From Hydrangea macrophylla (taxonomy: Eukaryota > Streptophyta > Magnoliopsida > Cornales > Hydrangeaceae), in contig CM066994.1 in the NCBI GenBank assembly GCA_033977485.1, positions 23,962,681 to 24,026,680 on the forward strand: DNA of 64,000 nt, in the 5' to 3' direction. A program made the position numbers and the translations under genes. The notes below the pieces were generated by a model. It ran no database searches, was not told where the DNA came from, and saw only the letters and a list, made by a program, of their open reading frames with translations. Positions 1 to 9,556 of the stretch are shown here, in pieces (position 1 is the stretch's first letter; each line of letters starts with the position of its first letter).

Positions 1-474
1 AGTCATTTCACTGATCTTATTATCATGTACTGCTTATGATGCTTTACTTCATTACTTATCACAACTTCACAAGCAGTCAGTCAGTAATTAGTAATTATCA
101 AACCCATTGCACGCTAACAGGAATTGCTTAAATTCAGGTTTGGGGGAAATTATGCTGAAATGTCCATTAACTATTCCGAATTATTAATTCGAAGTGAATA
201 TGATTTAATTTCTATCCATATGATTCCACATTAACCTATTCACTACGTTGACTCTCAGTGCATGTAATTGCTTAATAATTTAGGTTTATACATTCAAGGG
301 TAGATCATTTTTGGTATATATTATTATAATCCTGAATATCACCTATGTTTTTCATGACCAATACCTTACGCTAATTATATTGCAGTTGTGACGTTTTGTA
401 TGTTTCAGGATATATCGCTACTACATATACATACAGTACCCAAAATCCTCGTTTCTCCTTCTTATCTTTTCACT

Positions 475-1233
475 ATGGATCATCCTATTTCCCCTCCCAC
501 TTCACCTGATAGGTCTTCTAGCCAGTCGGGTTACTATTCTGATTCCAGCTCGTCTTCTGATACTCCTATACTTAGTCCTAGGCTAGCCAAACCTTACGGC
601 CCGGTCGGTCTTCCCGGCTGGTGTCGTCGTCGTCCTCGTAGGCCCTTTCTTAGCTATTCTGATTCTTCTGACGAGGATGACATGTTTGGCGATGACCCCA
701 CTTCTCTTGATGGCCCTTATGGCGCTCCCCCTACAACCTCCGAGTCGTCTTCGTCTGAATCGGCCGAGTCCTCGACCGATGATGACGATGAGGATGTTGT
801 CTCAGGTGTCTCTGTTATTTCTTTATCTGACCCTATTGAGTCTAGTGTGCTTTCACCTGAGGTTACCTATCCATATAGGAACCTACCTGATTATGTGCCG
901 GACGTTGTTCGACAACGTCCGGGTCACCCTGACTGGTCTCCTGAGGACGTTGCTTCGATATTCGCGCCGTATTCCGGTCCTGAGGATGATAGGGTGGATT
1001 TGGGTCCGAGTGTCGTTGAGGAGATTGAGGAGGGTCAGAGTTTGGATTTACATGCTGATTTTGATGAGGTAGGACCATCGTTCGACCCTGCGGAGCATCC
1101 AGAGTGGGAGCTTGTGGACTGGTACTATCGATCTGGCGTACAGCCTCCGTCAGATATTTTCCGTGGAGTGGACGTCCTGGTGATCTTCTATGCGGACTGC
1201 ATCCATGTCATTGTCATGTTCCCCTCTGCTTAG
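475..1233 (+). CDS. Accessory ORF of the Athila/Tat-clade element, unknown function
   Basis: An open frame of 252 codons begins at the ATG at 475 (MDHPISPPTSPD...). The frame stays open upstream to 388, but this ATG gives the natural start. Residues 1-120 are rich in Ser and Asp, with runs such as SDSSSSSD and STDDDDED interrupted by a basic patch (CRRRPRRP). The remainder is acidic with Trp/Tyr (EWELVDWYYRSG). There is no signal peptide, transmembrane segment or recognisable enzyme motif. A pyrimidine-rich stretch ending in CAG at 409 could be a splice acceptor for a subgenomic message. Extra ORFs between pol and the 3' LTR are known in this clade; the function is unknown and I do not assign one. 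It is intact, unlike most ORFs nearby. Confidence 0.5.
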   Translation: MDHPISPPTSPDRSSSQSGYYSDSSSSSDTPILSPRLAKPYGPVGLPGWCRRRPRRPFLSYSDSSDEDDMFGDDPTSLDGPYGAPPTTSESSSSESAESSTDDDDEDVVSGVSVISLSDPIESSVLSPEVTYPYRNLPDYVPDVVRQRPGHPDWSPEDVASIFAPYSGPEDDRVDLGPSVVEEIEEGQSLDLHADFDEVGPSFDPAEHPEWELVDWYYRSGVQPPSDIFRGVDVLVIFYADCIHVIVMFPSA

Positions 1234-3262
1234 GGACATGCAGTGATTTGGTTTGGGGGGAGTATATGGATATTTCATTTTAGTGTTTTTGTATAGTTTT
1301 ATTCGTATAGTTTGTGTTTTCGTACTTCAGTTTATTTTTGTTTTGTTAGTTTTCTTTTATTCGTTATTTCATTAATTTGTTAGTTCTTTTAATTCATTGT
1401 AAAACATTAGTTCGTTTAATTCATTTGAAAAAAATAATAAAAAAAAATAATACAAAATAAATAAAAATAAAAATAGAAGTATAGTAATTGTTGAGAAATA
1501 AACATTGTAGTAGTTCTATAAATAAATAAATTCAGTTTCTTAATACTGTTCAATTTTGCGTTCCTTTTGATTAGAATTACATTTCGTTGAAACTTTGAGA
1601 ATTAAGAGAGTATATAATCAAATTGTCTATCGAATCTATGAGAATATGTTTTGAGAATTATATATTATCGGAATCATTGTGTATATCTTGTACTTGCATA
1701 TCTTGCTGCACTGCACGTAGTTATATGGATACATATTAACATTGAACTGTAATATAACTTGGATTTCTAAATAGAAAAAATGTGGAGACTAAACCCGGTG
1801 AGCTTTAGAGCCTATTATTCTTTGTGAGGGTTTTAAATTGATCGAATCTCTTTGACACATCGCGCTATCTCGTTGATTGGTCTCATTATTTCTTCATTTT
1901 GATTGAAAGTCGAGTAAGTATTAGAATTACCATGTTTTAAAAAAAATATATATTTATTTTCCTTTTATATTATAACATTGAAAAATCATGTAACCTTAGA
2001 AAATGACACTAGGCCATCTGTTCTAATAAACCTTTTCGACCTTTGGCCTACCATTTATAATTTTTTTTTTATCCCTTGTTAACCCATTTGAATCGTTTTC
2101 AATAAGCCATTTCTTTGTTCACCTATTATCCTACCCACTCCAATATGGAGTTTGCCATTATTAAATATTACCTACCCTATGTCCAAAAGTAGCTAGAGAA
2201 TAGTTTGCATATAGAAAATGGGCTATTAAACGACTAAAAAAAAAATAAAGAATATGATGTATGGAGTAGTAAAAGAAAAGGAGTAATGCTAAAAAAAAAT
2301 AAAAAAATAAATAGTTATTGAAAAAAAAAAAGAAAGAAAGAAAAAAAAAGGGGAAAGAAGGATATGATTCTTTTGAAAAAAAAAAAAGGACGAAAAAAAA
2401 AGAGTAATATAAATAGTCGTGATAGAAAAGCCCTTGTGTACACGTTAAGGCTATTTTTAGGTACTTACGGACATTTTGAATCCCTTTTACCTTTCTTTTC
2501 TAAGCCTTAACCCTTGACCAACATTACAACCTGTATAAAGTCCTAGTCGATTCTATGGAAACATGATTTGAAAATGTTACCGATAAGGAAAAGGAAGAAA
2601 AAGCATGGTAGTAATGATATTTGCTTGACGATCGATATCTATTCATGAGACTATGTTATTTCAGTCGTGTCGTACATTGTTGAGAGTCATATGCGAATAT
2701 ATTTGTTTTGCACATTAATTCGTTCTCGCATATATATATACATATGAGTGTTTACACCTGTTTCAGAATGATTTCATGTTAGAGTGTAATAACAATGTGA
2801 GATTTGTAGTCAAAGCATCGCTAGATAGTTATCTGGTTTATATTCCACGTTCATAGTTGTTGTGTATCCACTTGACTACTACTTCACACACATGCGAGTC
2901 TTCGATATATCCTATTGATTCTGGTGATATATGCTTTCGGATTATTTTTCATAATGTAAGAGGGCATATGATTGTTTTACTCTTGATAATTTTAAAAGTT
3001 CATTTGAGGTTGATTTTATCTAAAAAGGGATGTGACATTGAAATATTTGAAATTTTGAATAAAATCTTTACAAGTTAATAAATATGGTTGTGGGTGACTT
3101 GTTGACGAGAACCCTCACGAGACTTCACTCGTCCGACTAGGGACACCTAGAGGTTTAAAAGGCTTGTTGCACAGGCTAAGTGCAATCGTTATCCATACGA
3201 AAATGGAGTAGGAATTTTATTATTTGTAGTTTATTTTCTTTTTGCTCGAGGACTAGCAAAAT

Positions 3263-3277
3263 GTAGGTTTGGGGGTG
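3263..3277 (+). promoter_or_regulatory. Polypurine tract for plus-strand DNA priming
   Basis: The purine-rich GTAGGTTTGGGGG immediately precedes the TG that opens the LTR, which is the expected place for the primer of plus-strand synthesis. Two further GGTTTGGGGG motifs occur at 136-146 and 1247-1261. Confidence 0.65.
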
Positions 3278-4664
3278 TGATCGGGAGAGAACAAATCCCA
3301 ATTAGACGCCTTAACTCACATTTGTTAGTCGTTTTTATCTTGTTTTTATGTAATTTTACTTTATTTTCTATGTTCTAGCAGGTTTTAGAAGAAAACAAGT
3401 ATAGCAGGTTAAACAAGGTGAAAAAGCAGGAAGAAAGAAGCAGAAAAAGACACATCGCGCGCGCGGTCCGCGGGCGCAAAAATCTGAGAATCGCTCGCGC
3501 GAGACCCCCAATAACTCGCTCGCGCGATCCGCGCGCGCGAGGTCCCCAATGTCGCGCTCGCGCGACCCACGCGCGCGATATGTGTAAAAACCAAAGTTGC
3601 GTATTTCAGTGTTCTAAAGAGTCCTGTGCAGACGAAATTACCTGAAGACGTCCAGATTGGAAATAACTGCTGTTTCAGTGCAATACGAATTGAAGGAGGC
3701 TTCTAAAAACCTTTGTAAACTATATATATCTAGTTTTTATGATTTTTAAGGGTTACACGCCTTGAGAGCAATTCACCAATACATTCATTCAGCACTTTTT
3801 GAAGGCAAGAGGAAGGTTTCTAATGGCTTACATCAACTCCATCTTCATGCTTTCACCTATCATGAGCAACTAAACTCCTCATCTAGGGTTTCAATGAAAC
3901 CCTAGCTATGTAAAGGGGGATTCTACACTTCTTTATGCTAAGATTTTATGTTTATGGATAGTGATTGTATGTTGGTGGATTTTATATAATCAGATTTTAA
4001 TGTTAATAATCAAGAGTACTTTGGATCTATTCTTGTCTTAGATTTTTCCTTATACTTATTGAACTCAATAGTCCTTGATTTCTGTGATTGATAGGAGTAT
4101 TTACATACAATGTGCTTATGTGATTGTGATGTTTATATCTTTTATAATCCATGCTTAGGAAAGATGAGTTATGCTACACCCTAGTTATAGGTAGATGATT
4201 CATGTGAACCGTAGATGGATTATGTTTAGATTAAACTAACGATATCTTCTTGACGATACTATTGGGCTTGTAGCTACAATAGATCATAACTATCCAAAAC
4301 ATAGAACTTAGAATAAGAGGTTTAGACCCTCAATGCATAGTTAGTGGTGGATTTGTAATCCTAGGTCCCATCTCCATATATTTACATCAATTTCCAATTT
4401 CGCATATAAGTTTACTTAGATTTAATTTTAGATCTTATTTACATAAATTCATAGTTTAATTCATAGTTTAAAGTAGTAGTGATAATCAAAACCTAAATCA
4501 ATTCAACTTCCAATTTTCTTATAACTATATAGATTTGATTTTAGTAATTAAAGGATTAAAAGTTAACAATCTCTGTGGGTTCGACCTTTACTTTTCACAC
4601 TACAAATCTTTTGAAAGTGAAGCATAAATAAGCATACTTTTATATCTTGATTCTGACGAGATCA
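3278..4664 (+). mobile_element. 3' LTR of the Athila/Tat-clade element
   Basis: The LTR begins TGATC directly after the polypurine tract and ends GATCA at 4664, giving a 5-bp terminal inverted repeat and a length of 1387 bp. Near its end, at 4571-4585, is the CTGTGGGTTCGACC word typical of Athila/Tat LTRs; a solo LTR at 31415-33847 has a similar word near its end. A TATA-like run (TATATATATC) lies near 3721-3730, a plausible promoter. Upstream of that, in the inferred U3, is a CpG-rich palindrome cluster. No primer-binding site follows 4664, so this is the 3' rather than the 5' LTR. The 5' partner is outside the window. Confidence 0.75.
3453..3580 (+). repeat. Cluster of CpG-rich palindromic words in the Athila/Tat LTR
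   Basis: In otherwise AT-rich LTR sequence lie GC alternations such as CGCGCGCGCG, GCGGGCGC, TCGCTCGCGCGA (twice) and TCGCGCTCGCGCGA. They are paired with 2-4 nt spacers (GTCC, TC, CCCA). The whole cluster is bounded by inverted words: ATCGCGCGC at 3454 and GCGCGCGAT at 3571-3579. Confidence 0.85.
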
Positions 4665-5041
4665 GGGTGTCCACAGGTTTTATAACTGGGAATCACTTTA
4701 AACCCACACGTTTGAGACCATTAGGACAAATGGACTTGACAAGAACAACGATGACAAGGAAAGTTGGATTGGTTTGTATGAACCTTGAACTCTAATACAG
4801 TATCGATCAGATTATTACTCACTCAACCAAAGAAGGATTGGCTCGACAAAAGTAACGACACGAACTGCCCAAATTAGCATAATTTAATGTGTCTCTGTCA
4901 CAAATGATGTACTGCTCATCTTTTATGTGCACTTCTTGTCTTTTTGTGGTAGCACTCTGCTGATAAATCTATGTTTTGAAAATTCTTCCCTAAAGTATAG
5001 CCAATTATTCGCTTATCCAAAGCATGCTTTGAATTAGTGCC

Positions 5042-5137
5042 TTAGCTTATAGAATAAAAGATGCTCTATTCCAAAATTTTCAAAACAACTTAGCTTATAG
5101 AATAGAAGATGCTCTATTCCAAAATTTTCAAAACAAC
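5042..5137. repeat. 48-bp tandem duplication
   Basis: Two adjacent 48-bp units, 5042-5089 and 5090-5137, begin TTAGCTTATAGAATA and end TTTTCAAAACAAC. They differ by only about one base (AATAAAAG versus AATAGAAG). There is no coding potential. Confidence 0.9.
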
Positions 5138-5189
5138 TTGGTGACTTGAAAACCCGCCCTTGGGTATGAAGGGATCATGTTAGGTAAAT

Positions 5190-5400
5190 AGAGTTTGCCC
5201 CTAGTTTGAGGTGTAGAAAGTACAATTCATAGGCAAACGAGGTGGGTGACCGAAGTTTGCCCTTAGTTTAGACGATGGTTTATTAGAGATTTTGGGCAAA
5301 TGAGGTAGGTGACTGAAGTTTGCCCCTTGTATGAAGGGTCGATAGTAAAATTTAGGCAAACGAGACGGGTAGCCAAAGTTTGCCCCTAGTATGGAAGGTG
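5190..5400. repeat. Imperfect tandem repeat with an AGTTTGCCC core
   Basis: The phrase GGCAAACGAGG...GACCGAAGTTTGCCC recurs with variation near 5230, 5295 and 5350, and a partial copy is near 5190. Spacing varies between about 55 and 70 bp. It is non-coding and part of the Ogre-like internal region. Confidence 0.7.
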
Positions 5401-5599
5401 ATTTTCTGGCTTAAGGCAAGGACCGTGACTTTAATCTCTCAAATGCTCATAACTTTGCCTAGGCACCAGTGAGGTGACCTAGCGAGCTCTTTTCTCTCTT
5501 TTGTTATTGCTCACTCTGAATTTTGGTCTAATTTTTTCCTAGGCGTCCTTTTGGATTTTTGACCTAGCAAACCATCTTCTTTTTTTTTCTTGAAAGTCT

Positions 5600-5860
5600 T
5601 CCTACGTACCCCTGTGCGGGGACCAGGTCCAACATAGTTCAGGCCAAGGCCTTAAAAGAAGGCAGGGTTGATTATGATAGTGTAGACCGAACCGATGCGG
5701 TTGCCTATGTATCCCCGAGTGGGAATTAGGTCTAGCGTAGTTCAAGATAAAGTCTTGAATGAAAAGGGGATTGATTACGATGGTGTCGATCGAACTGATG
5801 TGGTTGCCTACGTATCCCCGAGTAGGAATCAGGTCGAGAGTAGTTCAAGGCAAAGGTTCT
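5600..5860 (-). repeat. About 103-bp tandem repeat (GGGATACGTAGGCA family)
   Basis: The word CCTACGTATCCCC or a close variant occurs at 5600, 5704 and 5807, spaced 104 and 103 bp apart. It is followed each time by a GGGAATCAGGTC-like and a GTAGTTC word. On the minus strand this reads as the GGGATACGTAGGCA phrase common in plant Ty3/gypsy elements, which fits a minus-strand parent element. Confidence 0.75.
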
Positions 5861-7029
5861 TTAGAAAGGTTGAGGTATGAGAGTTTTTCAAACTAGTCGT
5901 CAAATAAGTTTAAACTTGAGCCACTTGTGGTAGCTTTGAACAAGAGGATTCAGTTTCGGTCTCCCTTTCTTTTCTTTTTCTTTTTTTTTATTTTGAGGAT
6001 TGATCCTTTTCACGTTTTCCTAGCCAGTCAATTTTTCTTTTCATAGTTGATTCATGAGAGATCTTCCGATTGCAATCTCAAAATTCCAAAATGTGCATAT
6101 CAGCTCTCAAAATTTATTTGTAGTCATTTTGAGCCTTTTGATATGTGATCAAAGCACGTTCTTATGATGTACCTTGAAGCTTATGATTCTCTCATTTGTT
6201 TCATCACAATTTTCTCCAACGTTTTGACTGGCTAGGGTCAGATTTTTGAAATCAACACCGTTTTGCTCTAACTTTTGCCTAGGTGCCCTTTTCGGGTTTT
6301 CAACCTAGCAAACTTTTATTTTCTTTTTTTTTTCTTTTCACTTTTATTCTCTTTTTTTTAAAGGGAGAAGAAACTCATTGAAAGTGTTTGGCTACCATCA
6401 AGGGCTAAGTCTGCACTGCTTTTAATCGGATAGATTGTATGGCTCCTAATTGGATTGGGCTCAAGGTTTCAAAATGGTGGAAAAAGGGTGCTGGGCAAGC
6501 CCCAAGTTAGTTTCAAGTATGTCTTTTCGAGATTTGAACAAAAGTATCTTTAAATTCTTAAAGTAAGACTATTCAATTCTCGGCTCTTCATCGGTGTCAG
6601 CGCAGAATTGACTTTGACCTTTTCAGGATTCTTTTTTTGTTTGATGCAAAAATTTATTAGCAGAGTAATATCCATGGTAATTTGAAGAAGTGACATTTCA
6701 GTTCAGTGATTCATGCATTTATGACTAGACACATCAGATTAAGCAAAATGAGATTTCATTCAATCAAAAGAGAAGGATTACATTTCTTGGTACAGACTCA
6801 ATTGAACTTAAAAATAGACGGACTCGACCACAAGACTACTCTTGAAATAGACTTGAAACATAGAACAGACTCAACTAGCCTGGACCTGGTCTCAATTGGA
6901 TTGTCACGGTGACTCGCTTATTCTTTTTTTATTGACAAAAGTTCCAAACACCAGCACTTTACTGCGTAACTTCAACATTCATTAGTATCGGCAAAAGGGA
7001 TCATTCAATCGATTAGTCCAAGTCAAGAT

Positions 7030-8250
7030 AGTGGATGGGATTAGGATGGGGTACATCCTCTATAAGGTTCTGAATGTCATGGCAGAGGTGGATGCACTAA
7101 TCGTTGGCATGGCCTAGATTTTGGCAATAAGCACATCGTAGGCTCATGTTATAGTGGGAGGGTATGGGATCTGGTAGCGGCTTGTGAGGGAGGAGTTGCA
7201 AGTGGCCCTTTTTGAGTAGGTGGTCCAAGGCTGTAGAAAGGGGAACATCAAGTTTAGAGAATTCGCGAGGGCCTTTAGGGCAATTTTATGGAATGGACTA
7301 GTATGGATGGAGAGGGAAGGCCATTGGTTGGTCGCTAAGTGCATTGATATCTGGGGACTCCAGGGAGTATTTGGGTCTCTTGGACTGGTGTTGGGGCTCA
7401 TTCTTCTTGAACATTCCTTGTCTGATGGAATTTTTCTATTCTGGTGCCTATTTCAAACAGCTCTTCGAATGTGGAGATGGATTAGTATAATAGTTTTCCG
7501 TGTGTATACTGGTTTTATGTTCTTGACCAGCATACGTACTTTCTCTTTTTCAACAGGTCTGTGGATCATTTAGGCCACTTTATTCCTCCATCTGCTCAAG
7601 AATGCAGTGAAGGACTCATTGATATTCTGCTTGGTAGTCTCTAGGCCCCGGATGGTGACATCAAACTCTTGGTTGTAAGAGTAGTGATTAATAAAAGTTC
7701 TAGCAGCATCTTCCCAGACTTGGGTCTTGGAGGCTTCAAGAGTTAGGAACCAGGACAGTGCGGCATTCTTGAGGGTTTGAGGGAACAACATAACTATGTG
7801 CTCATGAGTGCATCATATATATTGGAAGATGATCATGCACAACTTGATGTGACTTTTTGGATTCCTAGTCCCATCGAAGCAATTAATTTATGGCATTTTG
7901 AAGTTCTCAGGTAGTTTCACTTTGACGGGTTCGAACGGGCCTTCCAGATCTAGCATGTAATCGTTAACCCCCTTGCTCTTTCTTAGCACATTCTCCAGCT
8001 TGTCAACTTTGTCTATTTTTTCCTAAATTCTCTTATCGATTACAAGAGACGGGACCCCATTAAACCAGTCCTCAATCCCATCTTGATTCGGAGCTGCGGC
8101 AGCTGGTGGTGGTACAAACCCTGGCTACGGTGGAAAACCTGGTGGGTACTGTGGTTGTTGCTGTCGGAATTCTTCCATGAAATTCAAAACCTGATTCAAC
8201 CGATTGTACTGTTGGTTGATCAACTTCATCAAGTTCTCTGGATCCATAAA
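7030..8250 (-). pseudogene. gag: gag of the Ogre-like element, decayed
   Basis: Reading down from an ATG at about 8250 (MDPENLMKLINQQYN), the minus strand encodes a Gag-like protein broken by many stops. The clearest part, 7791-7570, is a 73-codon open stretch with ALSWFLTLE, WEDAARTFINHY and the SFTAFLSRWR block typical of retrotransposon Gag (PF03732). Near 7140 is a CCHC zinc knuckle, C-AY-C-QNLG-H-AND-stop-C, with a stop codon inside the finger. Gag would package the element RNA and form the particle. This copy cannot make a full protein. Other ORFs here (for example 7220-7573 on the plus strand) are shadows. Confidence 0.7.
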
Positions 8251-8629
8251 GCTAGCTTTTGGTAGACTTACCCTGACTAGTCAGCTATTAGAACTTCTGA
8301 CCCAAGACTAGGACCCCTAGTGGCTAACTTTGGGAATCTACACTGACCTACAGATTCAAGAGAAAAAGTGTATCAGATTCTGACAGTGATGACTAGACAG
8401 ACAACGATAGAGATGTTAGCGAACGTGGACCGACTTGTGTACAGACTGAGTGTGTATAGACTAAGTTTGTGCAGACTGATGAGAATGGTGCATGCACATG
8501 AGACAAGCATGCATATGCTAGCCCTAATCTATATGATGTTCCTATTTCTAACAGATAGCAATTAAACAAGTAAGGTCCTAGCCATACAGAGTGTGCTAGC
8601 CTTGCTTTCCAGTATGACCACCAAGGGAT

Positions 8630-8945
8630 AACAGCGATTTCTGGGATATTTTGGGATTTTGGATAGAGTTTCTGGGAGAAATAGGGATTTGGAAGATTGG
8701 AGGAATTTCCAGAAGTTATGGAAGTTTCTAGGAGAAAAAGGGATTTCTGGTTGATTTGCACTGAACTTCTGGGAGAAATTGGTATTTTGGGTATTTCTGA
8801 GAAATTTGGACAGAATTTCTTAGAGAAACAAGTGTATCTGAGCATTTTTGGGTGATTTGGACAGAGTTTCTAGGAGAAACTGGTTATGTCTGGGTATTTT
8901 TGTGATATCTGGATAGAGTTTCTAGAAGAACTTGTTAATATGATG
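8630..8945 (-). repeat. Imperfect tandem repeat in the Ogre-like leader
   Basis: A unit of about 55-65 bp with the core GGAYAGARTTTCTRGGAGAAA and a GGGTATTTTTG tail recurs five to six times. The repeat leaves a 150-codon minus-strand frame open (8845-8393); this looks repeat-driven, not a gene. It lies between the primer site and gag, the leader of the element. Confidence 0.7.
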
Positions 8946-9535
8946 GTGATCATACTATCTAGCAAGTTTTCATATTCCTATGTCTTAGGACCAACAAACA
9001 AGGTTTGCGGTGTATATCTTTGTGAATATGGAGCAGAAATCCTTGTCATAGTGTCTGGATAAGTCAACTCAATGTGATCACATGTGAGTGATTGCCTTAG
9101 GAATCATAAGAAAGAGGTTTCCTCATGCTACATAAGCGTCTACACCGCATAGGTAATCCCGTCAGGGCATACAATAGTTATCTCACACTGTCCTACTGAA
9201 AAGATAAATGAACAGTCCTATGAAACATTCTACATGAATCTATATGCAAAGACTGGGATTAGTCACAGAGGGTCCGTTGACGAGAGTTCCAATATACTGT
9301 CAGAGAGGCAGTACAAAAGTTTTTACTCTTTTTGATATACCTTGGAAGGTACAGTATCAACGGTGACTTGTGCCCTGGCACAGCAAGACCTGAACAATGT
9401 CAGCGCCGCGTTTCAGACATAGTTAGGAAGGAAAATGCAGGAGTGCAATGCGGTGAACCAAACACATTAAAAAGATTATTTTAAGGACGCTTCTTATGAG
9501 TCAAACATCTGTATTATTTTGTTTTTAAAATTAAA

Positions 9536-9553
9536 TCCCCAGTGGAGTCGCCA
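9536..9553 (-). promoter_or_regulatory. Primer-binding site of the Ogre-like element
   Basis: Three bases inside the LTR end, the minus strand reads TGGCGACTCCACTGGGGA. This is a typical minus-strand primer site starting with TGG. Ogre elements are described as using tRNA-Arg; I infer the same here but cannot confirm the tRNA. Confidence 0.65.
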
Positions 9554-9556
9554 GAT

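Larger units (their letters stand above)
1..3277 (+). mobile_element. 3' internal region of an Athila/Tat-clade Ty3/gypsy element
   Basis: This stretch leads into a polypurine tract and an LTR at 3278, so it is the 3' end of a plus-strand LTR retrotransposon whose gag-pol lies left of the window. No RT or integrase motif is visible. It holds one accessory ORF (475-1233). After that comes about 2 kb of AT-rich, non-coding sequence, with A-rich runs at 1430-1480 and 2230-2410 in which I see no gene. The block around 1784-1880 and the sequence just before the LTR resemble 3' regions of Athila/Tat elements as I recall them. Assignment to the clade is inference; the exact lineage is not resolved. 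Confidence 0.6.
4665..9535 (-). mobile_element. Internal region of a minus-strand Ogre-like Ty3/gypsy element
   Basis: Read on the minus strand, an LTR end and primer site at 9557-9536 are followed by a repeat-rich leader, a decayed gag (8250-7030) and repeat-rich non-coding DNA down to about 4665. No protease, RT or integrase is recognisable, so the pol part is missing or beyond recognition. 6360-7020 holds no gene that I can see. The lower boundary is not sharp: at 4665 the sequence simply abuts the Athila/Tat LTR. The Ogre-like assignment rests on the very long LTR (inferred at about 3.8 kb), the primer site and the gag. Confidence 0.55.

Noticed and set aside
3409..3645. ORFs with Arg/Ala-rich repeats on both strands
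   Set aside because: They are readings of the CG-alternating palindrome cluster in the LTR, not coding sequence.
4665..4680. GTGTCCACA beside the Athila/Tat LTR as an Ogre LTR end
   Set aside because: The orientation is wrong for the minus-strand element and only nine bases match; likely coincidence.
8393..8845. 150-codon minus-strand ORF near the Ogre-like gag
   Set aside because: It runs through an imperfect tandem repeat of about 60 bp in the leader, which keeps the frame open; no family resemblance.
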